Translations under genes and position numbers: made by a program | Shown: positions 45,674 through 56,008 of the stretch, piece after piece | Position numbering within the stretch: position 1 is the stretch's first letter | Layout: each line of letters opens with the position of its first letter | From: Lyophyllum atratum | Lineage: Eukaryota; Basidiomycota; Agaricomycetes; Agaricales; Lyophyllaceae | Direction of reading: 5' to 3' | Length of the DNA stretch: 64,000 nt | Assembly: GCA_014905825.1 (NCBI GenBank) | Contig: JACGCN010000002.1 | Location: forward strand, 806,001 to 870,000 | The notes under the pieces: generated by a model | What the model was told of the DNA's origin: nothing | Databases searched by the model: none | What the model saw: only the letters and a program-made list of their open reading frames with translations

Positions 45674-47053
45674 GTGAGTTCCATTCGTAATTTACGATTG
45701 TAAGCTTATTCTCACACGGAAATATGCATAGAATACGATTATATTGTATAAAAACGCCGCCGACGCCACGTTGGGGCGCGCCTCGGTGTCAAAGTTGAGA
45801 TAGGTACCATGAGGAGAACATGGCCGATCAAGGTGAGTTTTTATCCCTGATTTATGATTGTAGACTCATTCTGATACTAGTTTATGCATAGAATTCGATT
45901 ATTTGGATTAAAAACGCCGCGGACGCTGCGTTCAGGCGCGTCTCGGCGCCAAAACTCGAAATGGGTACCATCACGAGAACCTGGCATATCATGGTGAGTT
46001 TTCATCTCTAATTTATCATTGTAGACTTAATCTGATACTAATGTACGCTTAGAATTCGATTATTCCACTCGAAAACGCCGCCAACGCTGCTTTCAGGCGC
46101 GTCTCGCCGCCAAAACTCGAAACGGATACCATCACGAGAACCTAGCCTATCCCGGTGAGTTTGTATCCCTGTTTTATGATTGTAGACTTATTCTGATACT
46201 ACGTTATGCTTAAAGCTCGGCTATCCCCCTGAAAAACGCCGCTGACTCTGCTTTCAGGCGCGCTGCGGCGCCCAAAATCGAAATGGGTACCATCAGGAGG
46301 ACACGACCCATCACGGTGAGTTCTTCTCCCTACCTTATGATTGAAGACATTTTCTGATACTAATTCATGCATAGGACTCGCTTATGCTACTTAAAAACAC
46401 CGCCGACGCTGCGTTCAGGCGCGCTTCCATGGCAAAAGTCGAAATGCATACCATGACAAGAACTCGGCCTATCGTGAGTTTTCACCTCTGCTTTATGATT
46501 GTCGACTTATTCTGATCTAATTTATGCATAGAATGCAATTATGCTATATAGAGACGCCGCGCCTCGGGGGCAAAGTTGAAGTAGGTACCTTGAGCAGGAC
46601 ATGGCCTACCACGGCAAGTTTTCACCTCTACCTTTTGAGTAGACTTATTCTGATACGGATTTATTCATAGAATTCGATTGTGTTGCTCAGAAACCCCGTT
46701 CAGAAATGCCGCCGGCGCTGCATTCGCGCGCATTTTTAGGTCAAAAGTCGGAATAGGTACTATGAGGAGGTCACGGTCCACCATGGTGTGTTTCCATCCT
46801 TAATTTATGCTTGTAGACTTATTCTCATACCAAATGATGTATATTCACAGTGCTCCGACGCCGCTGAAGCTGCGTTCAGACGCGTTTTAGGGTAAGAAGT
46901 TGAAACAGGAATCATGATGAGGACATGGCCCCTCACGGTGATTTTTCATTTCTATTCCATGATTGTAGACGTATTCTGATGTAGAATCATGTAGCGAATG
47001 TGAATGTGTTGTTCGAGAACGCCAACGCCACTGAGTTCAGGCGCCTTGCATGG
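45674..47053 (+). repeat. Tandem array of about nine 160-bp units with exon/intron structure
   Basis: Each unit starts with an intron-like part: GTGAGT donor, a TTTATGATTGTAGACTTATT stretch, CTGATACTAATTTATG and a CATAG acceptor. An exon-like part with AAAAACGCCGC...GACGCTGCGTTCAGGCG follows. Unit starts are near 45674, 45833, 45994, 46155, 46316, 46474, 46614, 46786 and 46938, with a remnant at 47053. Intron-like parts of the first six units are 58-59 bases, exactly the genome's intron size. Exon-like parts of units 1-5 are 101, 102, 102, 102 and 99 bases. Read in phase they give about 34 codons with the core KNAADAAFRR and EMGTMTRT. Units 2, 4 and 5 are free of stops; unit 3 has one; units 6-9 are degraded. 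No start codon or ends of a gene can be fixed. Confidence 0.85.
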
Positions 47054-47275
47054 TAATTACTGTGTGCTTCAACAAGAGCACATGCTAATTTCAACTCATT
47101 CGTTCACGGAAGCCTTTCAATTTCTGCTACTGCACAGTATGAACCTGAAAGGTGAGCTGTAACCTGTCCCACTGCCTTACTCCCCTTTCCCCGTTGTGCA
47201 TCGGGCAAGTGGCCTGTGGAGTCTGTTGAACTAAACCAGGTTCCAGTTCACTAGCCACTTACCTGTCGCGCGGTG

Positions 47276-47283
47276 AAAGGCGG
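47276..47283. repeat. Left 8-bp target-site duplication of the MITE (AAAGGCGG)
   Basis: Identical to 47890-47897; the perfect match supports a fairly recent insertion. Confidence 0.88.
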
Positions 47284-47889
47284 TAGTGTTTTAAAGTCGT
47301 GTCGGGTCCGGTCTTTCGACCGTTTTTTCAGCAACCGCAACCGCAACCGGTTGCTGCACATTCCCAAATGTAGCAACCGCGACTGCAACCAGTTGCAACC
47401 GGTTGCAACCGAGTTGCAACTGATTTAGATGAATTACGATGAATTAACGCGTATTTACATGTAAATTGCTTATTTATTGCGCATTTTCGACTAAAAGCAC
47501 TAAAGTTCACCTCTGACCATTGCTACAGGCAGTTTTGCATATCTTTCACGGTGATTTGCACTCTTGGATCTCCTAAAATGGCCAAGAATTGACAAAGATA
47601 TGACTAAAATAGTGCATGGATGTCATTTTGGACCATGCCAATACTATTTTGATTATAACTTCTTCAGTTCTCAACCGTTTTTGATCATCCAGGAGTCAAT
47701 TTCAAGCGTTTTTGAAGGGCTATCTGCTGCCCGGAACCCCCGGGCCGCGACCGGTCGCAACCGGTTGCTAGCAGTCTTTGTACTTATTTCAAATCCTAGC
47801 AACTGCAACCTGAAGTCGTAGCAACCGCGGTTGCAGTCCGGTCTTTTTGCGGTCTTTTGCGGTTGCTGCGACCCGACCTCCTAACACTA
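47284..47889. mobile_element. 606-bp hAT-type MITE
   Basis: The ends are TAGTGTT (47284) and AACACTA (47889), exact inverses, flanked on both sides by the 8-base direct repeat AAAGGCGG (47276-47283, 47890-47897). An 8-base duplication with TAGNG-type ends is the signature of the hAT superfamily. Both subterminal regions are packed with GCAACCG/CGGTTGC motifs in both orientations, as is usual for hAT transposase-binding regions. The centre is A/T-rich and codes for nothing recognisable, so the copy is non-autonomous. It is nested inside the larger element and so is younger. Confidence 0.9.
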
Positions 47890-47897
47890 AAAGGCGG
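47890..47897. repeat. Right 8-bp target-site duplication of the MITE (AAAGGCGG)
   Basis: Identical to 47276-47283. Confidence 0.88.
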
Positions 47898-48664
47898 GCA
47901 TGTTACCAAGGATGCACGCTGATATATCTTCCTTGAGCTGATCCCCCTGTGCATGGTGACGGATTTGGAGGGATGTGAAGTAGAATTGTTTTACTGGTAC
48001 ATGCACCATGGTCCATATGATCCTCGTGCGCGTCGTGCATTTTGAACTGGTATTCGGCCACTTGCCAATTGTCTGGCGCTGCCGATTGTCTGGCACATAC
48101 GGGTGTGGTTGGCCGTTGGCTCTGCCGCCCCGAAATAGCGTAATATGATGCATACAGCACGGACGGAAACATGGACGCGCACCATGTACTAGACGCCTGA
48201 TCAGCTGTGTATGGAGTGCCTTCAGACTGCGTTTCGGAGGACCTTGGCTCGTCGGATCAGAAGACCCATTAGGAGAGCACTGAGCATCCCAATTTGCGAG
48301 AGGCGCGTTAGACCTTGTGTTGTGCTCATAGCCCTAAAGTTTGAACGTCAATAGCCACGACGAGCAGGGAAAATGACAAGGAAGGCCTGAATTGGGTGAG
48401 GCTCCGTTTTTGTCGCCCGTTATTTTCATTTGTGCTTTTTTAAAGAGAGTGCTCGGCCTCCGAGGGGGTCTTGCATGAATAGACTGGCTGTTAGAAAACA
48501 GTGGCTGCAGGAAAGCAAAATGTAAACAAAATGCCGGGCAGCATGACTAGCCTCAAAAATTCCGGGTTTGTTCAATGCAAACCATAACTTTTAGCTTAAT
48601 TTCAGTGAGCCATACAAAATTTATGTGTGCAATCTGTACGGTTGGACGTAGCGATATCATGAAG

Positions 48665-48784
48665 TTCGACGAAATGCAGCCCTTCAGAATGAGGTCAGGA
48701 TTAGCCCAAGGCATTTTCAAACTCAGCTGATGGCGGCACCTCCGCCGCGATCAAATTTGGGGCTGTCCAGGTTCTGTTGCCATA
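48665..48784 (-). repeat. Right terminal inverted repeat
   Basis: Inverted partner of 45391-45510. On the - strand it directly follows GH79 exon 1 and supplies a chimeric tail that stops at 48701-48703. Confidence 0.85.
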
Positions 48785-48790
48785 GAAATG
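48785..48790. repeat. Right 6-bp target-site duplication (GAAATG)
   Basis: Direct repeat of 45385-45390. It lies within or next to the end of GH79 exon 1, after the IGGTT codons. Confidence 0.8.
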
Positions 48791-49024
48791 TGTAGTCCCT
48801 CCGATCTGGACAGCAGGAGGCGAGCCGCGAAGGGTCGCTAAGTTCGCAAGACAATTGATCGTTGATGTGATGGCGGTATAACCTGGAAAAGTGAAGAATT
48901 CGAAAGAAACACTGAGTAAGGCTTTGTCCAGTGTCACCGCTGTCGCAGGTGCAGTGGTGGGAATTGCGATCCCAAGGACTGATGAGATGAAGGAAAAGCA
49001 GGCAATAATGGTAAGCGTATGCAT

Positions 49025-49384
49025 GATATCTCAAGTCTAGTGGTGACTAGCCAGAAGGGCATTTTGTAAGGTTGTTCGATGGCCAGAAACCGGTCCGTGA
49101 CGGTCAGACACATTTCCTGAAACAAATGCTCAGATATCTCTAGAGCTACAAAATATGGAGGTGGTTTGCCTTACCAGTCATGTTCTCAAATATTGAGACT
49201 ACAGAACACTCAATTCTACGGGAAACAATGAAGAAGTCACCATTTGCGGCAAAATTGGTGCACAGCCGCTTGCTCAAAAGTTTGAAAGGTACCGCAACGG
49301 TCCGCTCTTGATCTTAGGGCTAAAAACAGGCACTGCAAATCCGGGAAAACAATAGGCACAGCAGAAGGCCACGTATGCGTATGA
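49025..49384. other. Intergenic region
   Basis: 360 bases between the GH79 start and the bystin stop codon, both genes on the - strand. It should hold the GH79 promoter. No repeat was seen. Confidence 0.35.
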
Positions 49385-51111
49385 TCATGACATCTCTACA
49401 TCCTGATCTACATCAGCTCGCGGCGCGCCTCTCACCACAGATGTGACAAGCTCCCTCCTGATTTCGGCACTTATCTGAGGATGGGGTGTCGCGCGTATAA
49501 CATCCAGCAGCGCGTCCTTCTGATCTGGCGTCAGATCGGACGCGTATCTATTAGATTAGATTAAGATCATCCGGGTTTGGGGAATCGGTGCGCTGGAACT
49601 GACCGTTGTGCGAAGACGAGGAGACTTTGGTGCCAAAGGACAGGCAATTTGTCAGCATCGCCCCGCGTTTTTGCTTTGTAGCTGTTCGACAGGCGTATGA
49701 AGTGGAAGACGAGGGCGTCAAGGACTTTGTACGGCAGTTCAAACTTTTTGTCAACCAAGACTCGGATAAAGAGGGAGTTAGGGCCTACAGTGGCAGTCAG
49801 AAAGTACAGGGAGATCACTGATGATTGATCATACCAGAGTAATCCATCTCGGCAATACGAAGGAGAGCTGCAGAGGCATGTAAGACGGGGATTTTTGTTC
49901 TGGACAGGACGGAGGCCACAATCGCAGCTTCCTTCAACGAGGATCCTTGCTGGAGATTGAGCTGTTAAGCACCCGAAATGACATGTCACAGCAGAGCACA
50001 ACTCACATCGAGCATGGGAAAGATGATGCCTTTGAAAAACGCGCCCGGTTTATAGAGGGCTCGCTTCAGGCTTTCATAGTACTGAGGGTTCAGCTTTTTG
50101 TTCATCTGAATATCCTCCCGGATGGCATCCAGGAGCACGACGCTCAGGAAGAGTTGGGCTTGTGGTGGCTTCATGTTCGAGATGAAGATTCTGGTGGCTG
50201 CACGGCAGGCGTGCGGTGACCAGTTCTCGGGGCTGGTGAGTGCAAGCATGCGTGCCCATGCTGGGAGGGAGGGTATAACTTTGAAGACTTTCGGTAGAGC
50301 ACCTGACTTGTATTTGTGAAGGAACATGCCGAGCCTGAACGATCATCTCAGTATCGAACTCGACGGGAGAAAGGAAAAGGTATGACTTTGAGTAAGCTTC
50401 CACTACTTTGGGGTCAAGACCGAGGGCAGGATCGGGTTTTTCGCGGTCTGCAACACGGTGTTCAGAGTCGTAACTCGCGAACCACTGAACGCTAGGCTCA
50501 CCTTGTTGAGCCTTCTGGATCACATTAGCAGTTCCTGATTCGCCTTCTTGAATTTTTGAGAAGATGATGTCGGCCAAAGTCCGCCGCTCGCCAGCGTTCG
50601 CAGGTAGCAGAGCATCTAGGGTATCCATATCCCCAGCATCTATTTCCTAGGGGCATTGTGAGTGACTGCGATAAGACACAGAAAATGCGTCTCACAAATA
50701 TCTTCTCAACCTCTTCACCATCCTCTGCATCGTAAAACTCATCGTCGCCATCTTCGTCGCTAATGTCTCCTTCTCGCATCGAATGGATTCTTGGCTTCGA
50801 GCCAGATGCTGGGGAAACTGGTTCATCTTCGGGCATCTCCAACTCATCTTGTTGAGCCCTCGCAAGTTCAAAGATACGCTGGGATGTCTTGGGGTCTAGG
50901 ATCACCTGCGGGTATGTCAACAGCGATCTCGCAAGCGCAGTAGATGGGATCAGACCTCTGAGTTCTCGTCCTCGACGCTGAGGCTTTTTTTAGACTTTTT
51001 CTCTTTGCCGGGCTCGGAAATCCGCCCATACTTGGCTTGGACCTCGTCCTCGTCGAGCTGAACGAGGAGGGGATCGTGCCTAGACTTTCCGGGCTTGGTT
51101 GTTCGAGGCAT
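49385..51111 (-). CDS. ENP1: Bystin / Enp1, 40S ribosome-assembly factor
   Basis: Pre-40S assembly factor of nucleolus and cytoplasm, essential in yeast. The start [20 protein letters not shown] at 51111 is basic as in the family. Then come [20 protein letters not shown], an acidic stretch (50790-50700), [48 protein letters not shown], and the conserved core [76 protein letters not shown] and [17 protein letters not shown]. The end is [20 protein letters not shown] with IRRELVTSV and an acidic tail. At least seven exons. Complete with normal domain order. Confidence 0.93.
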
Positions 51112-51338
51112 AATTGTGGTGGTGGTGGTGGTGATCGAGTCGGAGGAACCAAAAAATTCGGACGTCGGAAGACGGAGATGGCCACGCGAGACGTCAGTGT
51201 AGTGATGCAATCTAAATAACACCCTTTGACACTCTCAAGGGCTTTTGGAAGGCTTTGGCATTTTTGACCCGTCAAGCCTGTCCAGAATCCTTCATAAACT
51301 TCATTTCTCGCTCGTATCCCTCTCCCTTCCGCACCATT

Positions 51339-52918
51339 ATGTCCCACTCTCCCGTCAGTACCACAAAAGCTTTATGCAACCCTTCATCTTATGCTTTTCT
51401 CGACCAGATCACCACTCTGGACAAGCACGGCGAAGAGATCACCACTGTGGGTTTCGATCGATTCGGTTTCGATAGCAGGGTCCCCCTCGACGTCCTTCGC
51501 GCTCTGTATCTGCGCTCTCACTATGTGGTTTCCGCCAATGAGATAAACCATGTGAAAGAATTAGATTCGGATGCAGCAGAGGCTCAGCACGCGAAGTTCC
51601 TTCAGGGTCATGCCGCCTACCAGTCAAAGTCGATCTTCCACCCCGATACCCAGTCCATCTCCTACACGACGCTATCGCGTTTTCCGCCCGTCAAGCTCCT
51701 TCCCCCAACTGTTCGAAAGCGTATATTGGTAACAGGTGGCGCCGGGTTCGTCGGCTCGCATCTAGTCGACCGCTTGATGCTTCTCGGCCATGAGGTCACC
51801 GTCCTCGACAACTTCTTCACTGGTTCGAAAACCACCGTTAGCCATTGGGTTGGCCACCCTAATTTTGAAATGGTACGCCACGACGTCGTGGAGCCCTTTA
51901 TGATCGAGTGTGATCGTGAGCTCCCTTGATTATTGCCCCAAGCACGCATGCTCATTGTCCTGAAATCACAGAGATCTACCATCTTGCTTGTCCCGCGTCG
52001 CCACCGCATTACCAATTCAATGCCGTCAAGACAATAAAAACGTCTTTCATGGGTACCCTGAACATGCTTGGGCTGGCCAAACGCACAAAAGCTAGGTTCT
52101 TGATTAGCAGTACATCCGGTGAGCAATGGTAGGACCAGCCACATTAGACTATGCTGATAACCCAGGTCACTAGAGGTTTACGGCGACCCCGAAGTCCATC
52201 CACAAACCGAGGAGTAGTGAGTTCTGCCACAGATCCTTTGCTCTTTGTTGTTTTGACCATTTGTTCAGCTGGGGACATGTCAACCCCATTGGACCTCGAG
52301 CCTGCTATGATGAGGGGAAAACGCGTGGCCGAGACCTTGACGTACGGCTTCCAGCGTCAAGACGGCGTTGACGTACGCGTTGCTCGGATCTTCAACACGT
52401 ATGGTCCTCGCAGTAAGCATTCATAACGCTATTGATTATAATTTCAAATCGACGTCAGGGCTAACTTACTCGGTGTAGTGAACCCCTACGACGGCCGTGT
52501 AGTCTCCAATTTCATCGTGCAAGCGCTTAAAGGCGAAGATATGACCGTCTATGGCGATGGCAAGCAGACGCGTTCATTCCAATACGTGCACGATCTCATC
52601 GACGGCCTGATTGCACTCATGAACTCCGAGGAATCGCGACCCGTCAACATCGGCAACGGCGACGAGTTCACGATCGGGGAGTTTGCGGAGCTCGTGCGCG
52701 ATATCGTGGAGAAGGTCCAAGATCAGGACGGAGACGTCCGCACGCGGCGTGTGCAGATCGTGTATCAGGCAATCCCCACGGACGACCCGCAGAAGAGGCG
52801 CCCAGATACTACTCGCGCTAAGGAATCCCTTGATTGGCAACCCAGGTGGACAGTCCGCATGGGGCTAGAGGAGATGGTGAGGTACTACAAAGCCAAGATG
52901 GCTGAGGGCAGCATTTAG
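51339..52918 (+). CDS. UXS1: UDP-glucuronate decarboxylase (UDP-xylose synthase)
   Basis: NAD-dependent short-chain dehydrogenase/reductase-type enzyme making UDP-xylose from UDP-glucuronate. Starts at 51339 (MSHSPVSTT); exon 1 ends at 51915, exon 2 starts at 51972. After about 120 variable residues comes the NAD fold: [91 protein letters not shown]. The catalytic YDEGK lies in [17 protein letters not shown], then [51 protein letters not shown] and the end [20 protein letters not shown]. One extra base in the A-run at 52318-52321 breaks the frame just after the catalytic lysine; I read this as a sequence error. No N-terminal membrane anchor is seen. Confidence 0.92.
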
Positions 52919-53503
52919 AATTGCTCCGCACAAACACGTTTCCCCGCGTTGGGTCCTGATCTCGATTGCTTTCCACCGGACTTTCCCTGCTATTAGGATA
53001 AGGTTTAGAACTAGGTATTTTTAGTGTATTCATGCTTGTATCCGTTATAGAATTATGCTGCTATTCGCTAGACATGGATGAAGTGATGTGAAAATGCGCA
53101 CTGACAGAATACAATTACACCATGCCAAGACGATACTCTCCCGAGGTCCCGATGAAATGGTTCTCGCACAGGACGCTCGCACACTGCTCGCACCTGAATG
53201 AGTAGTCTCGCTCATCAGCGGGCTGGCCTTCTCTACAAATTGTGATCTGATTCCAAGGCAGTACTTTTGTTAAGGGTAGCAATATGATGGGAGCAACACG
53301 GGGAACTGGTATTACAAGTGAAATACAGTATCTATTCCAGGTATGATGAGAGGGAGGATAAGTATAAGAGGGGCAATGATGGCTAAAGATATAAGTATTG
53401 AGATCCTGTGCTAAGGACTGATGCCTAATGCACGAATGTCCATGAGAGAGGGAGAGAGAGAGGAGAGTAAGGACGGGAAAGCTGGGGAGCTTGTGCGGAG
53501 CTT
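52919..53503. other. Convergent 3' region
   Basis: 585 bases between the converging stops of UXS1 and the alpha/beta hydrolase. It includes a purine-rich GAGAGAGG stretch near 53443-53465. No gene was seen. Confidence 0.4.
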
Positions 53504-55437
53504 TTAAATGACGAGCCGTTGGAATTGGGCTGTCGGAGTGGTGGCAACGACCTTCGCCATCGAGCCCTTGATGATTTGTTTCTCGATGGTGTTGGAATTA
53601 TAATTGCCGCGTGTGATGCGTACATCAGTCGCTGGCTCTTGAGGAGACAATGGCTTCTCCGGACGGTCACGATCGGGATCTTTGATCTTCTCTGGTGGGA
53701 GGAAATTATTTCCTGGATATTTGTGAACTGGTAAGATGGGTGTTGATGTAGGAAAGAGGATGTACGCACCTGCGATAGATAGTCCATTCTTCCCTCCGTG
53801 AAACCAATGTTGATTCTTCCTGTCAGAATATCTGGAAGAAAATCAGGCGACTGTCGGGGTCGAACAGCATGAGACCTACTTTCTGAAAGGCCGACCATCA
53901 GGCCCTAGGGGAGAGTAGGCAGTATCTAGCCCTTTACGATAATCCTGTAGGGCCTGCGCCTGTCTTTTCACAACTTCGTGCGGTAGGCAGGAGAACGACA
54001 ACGAAGACGACGGGTCCCGTGATGCTACGCTTGAACTCCCGGTGATATCTGCCAGAGTAACTAGCGCAGCCTTCATTCGTTCAATTTTGTTTGTTTCGGG
54101 CGGCACCAGCTTCGATCCCGGATTTGGTAGCCGACTAAGGAAGGACGTGAACACTTTGTTCATGATGGATGCATGCCCGGGTACGATGTTCAAGGCGCCG
54201 AGGCCACCTATAGATGCATCATTTACAATCAGATTCGAGTTGAGGTGGGAATAAGAAGATAAGGAAGACCTTTGACTGTGTAGAGGATAGCGCCGCCCTC
54301 GGCGTTCGTTAGTTGCGAAGCTAGTTTCTCCGCATACGTCTTCGGGCATGTTTCATTAAGTTGTCCCTAGTGAGAATCCGGTCAGGACAAGATACCTGGT
54401 TAAGAAGCTTGTGCTGCGACTTACATGGATGATAAGGACCGGTTGTGTGATAGAAGCAAGAACTTCGGGTTTTAGTGGTGTTCGCTATACTCTAGCTAAG
54501 AAAGGCAAGACTGGGAATTGAAAGGTGTGGCGTACATTCATCAATACACCTAGGGTTTCCGCCACGCGTAGCATTTGCACCGGCGGCATACTGAGTTCCC
54601 AATACGCGATGAGCTGCACCATACAATGTCAGTAAAAACATACTGGGTCATACAAGATTCCACAAACATCGTCCTGGAGATCTACTATCACAGTCCTGAA
54701 ATGCAATGTTAGGTCAACTGCTTGATTAATCTCCATTGACGTACCGGTCCAACCACAAACTGCAACGCTCTCTTTCGCGACATGTTCAAATGTCTCCAGA
54801 TCTTCCGCACTGCACCAACTGTGCAAGAGCTCTTCATATGCCGTGAACACCCATTTCAACCTACAAGAGTTAGGCAGCTCTTAATACCGGAAGACAATAA
54901 AGGTAAACTCACTCAGTGGGCGCGGGTACATTACACAGGGAGAGACTGAGACACATCTCAGGAAACCTACAAAAGCGATCGTGAGATGGTCCGAACCGCT
55001 TGACAGAACTACACGCACAAGACAGCGAAGCGAAGTGCGGTGTTGATAGATATACCCTCTAATGCCAAAACATGACAAGCGGGCAGGTGTAACGCCTTCA
55101 AAATCTCAGTTTATTCGACTTGACCCGAAATTTATAGTCGGCGCACCTGATGACAGAACGCCAAGTCCGCCGCCTCCACCCAACTATCATGGCGCCCACT
55201 GGGTCTCGCCGACGACTTCCCACACACGCGCATATCAAACGCAATCAAGTTATAATTCGCAACCAGACGTGGGTCTCCAAATTGTAGTTGCAACCATGAG
55301 GAGTCGAGGAATAAAGGATGGAGTATGATGATGCTCGGTCGGCCTGGGTGAAATCCACCAACGTTTCCTCCGCGGGTATTTGTGGTGTAGAAAATGGATG
55401 CATAGTCATCGGCGCAATGCAGATTGACGTAGGGCAT
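53504..55437 (-). CDS. Alpha/beta-hydrolase-fold protein with polar C-terminal extension
   Basis: ATG 55437 opens MPYVNLHCADDYASIFYTTN, then the oxyanion-region IIILHPLFLDSS, the strand/turn NYNLIAFDMRVCGKSSARPS, a likely nucleophile-elbow region after ACHVFALEG (where Gly-X-Ser-X-Gly would be expected but I see EGISI), and FPEMCLSLSLCNVPAPTE. The C-terminal fold part has PVLIIHGQLNETCPKTYAEK and GGLGALNIVPGHASIMNKVF with the expected late histidine. After that a polar, Lys/Pro-rich tail runs to TAA at 53504. At least ten short exons are spliced at GT-AG sites. Fungal relatives are numerous and mostly uncharacterised; the substrate is unknown. The atypical elbow means catalysis is doubtful. 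Confidence 0.75.
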
Positions 55438-56008
55438 TTTTGAAGGGTCAGAGCGCCGTCAAGGACCAGCAAACTCGAGGACGGGGAGAGTGGGGGTGAA
55501 ACATATGGCGAGAGGATAATAAATGCCAAAAATTGGGAAACAAGAGATCTCGATCGATTACTTCAGCGGGGCCGCATCATCAAGACCCGATCAGGTTCGT
55601 GGTACTGCGAGTCTGCGGCGGCGAGGGTCTTTGACCCTGCGTCCCGCTCACTCGTATACAAACCGATTGTCTCAATTCTCCGCAGACCGAGGCAGACCAA
55701 GGCAGGCACTTATACATGCCGCGCGTCAATATTATTTGACGGAGACGCGAAGGCTGGAAAGCAAACTTTAGAGATCGGAGCCAGTGGGACCAGGTGGGAC
55801 CGGCATGTGGTGCATTGATCCGACTGAGTTAATATGGAATTGACCCTGAGCAACACCTCGATGGGGAGAACTACTTGATTGGCTACTAAATTATGGTTTT
55901 AACGCGAGTGGGAGCTGGGAACAGGCATCCTCACGATGTGCGAATGCTTTCTCAGATAGCGCCACCAAGTTATCACCAAGAGGTTGATACGGCCAAATAA
56001 ATGGATCG
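55438..56008. other. Intergenic region
   Basis: 571 bases between two - strand genes: the promoter of the hydrolase and 3' flank of the coiled-coil gene. No feature was seen. Confidence 0.35.

Larger units (their letters stand above)
45391..48784. mobile_element. 3,394-bp element with terminal inverted repeats, inserted in GH79 gene
   Basis: The ends are exact inverted copies: TATGGCAACAGAACCTGGAC at 45391 and its reverse complement ending at 48784. Matching runs on for about 120 bases: nearly perfect for the first 85, then diverging. A perfect 6-base direct repeat GAAATG flanks it (45385-45390 and 48785-48790), as expected of a target-site duplication. Inside are the exon/intron-like array (45674-47053), a nested hAT-type MITE, and about 0.8 kb with no recognisable transposase. 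So it is either non-autonomous or too decayed to read. A 6-base duplication does not fit Tc1/mariner, Harbinger or hAT; I cannot name the superfamily. Confidence 0.85.
43792..49024 (-). pseudogene. GH79 glycosidase gene interrupted by a 3.4-kb transposable element
   Basis: GH79 enzymes (beta-glucuronidases, heparanase relatives) are secreted hydrolases of glucuronic-acid polymers. Exon 1 (from ATG 49024) encodes a signal peptide (MHTLTIIACFSFISSVLG), then LLSVSFEFFTFPGYT and ATLRGSPPAVQIGGTT near 48792. The gene resumes at 45320 with DRATYDASLTTAVNYTVASP, YGPMFFTLAAKMKGDVTIGL, LSIELGNEPE (acid/base Glu), then FVYLQPPKW, AHNAGARYFLGETNS (nucleophile Glu), LWIVEYALQAALNGVERLYF and AAPYYGAAFVSEFLGTDG, ending LIVFL at 43792. 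Catalytic residues are kept. Element 45391-48784 separates the two parts. Exon 1 now reads into the element's inverted repeat and meets a stop within about 30 codons. The gene is probably dead unless the whole element is spliced out. Confidence 0.8.

Noticed and set aside
45388..45690. Independent 100-codon + strand gene
   Set aside because: It is the left inverted repeat plus adjacent element sequence; the same peptide appears at the right end on the other strand.
45674..47053. CRISPR-like repeat array
   Set aside because: Whole 160-bp units repeat and drift; there are no short identical repeats with unique spacers, and the organism is a fungus.
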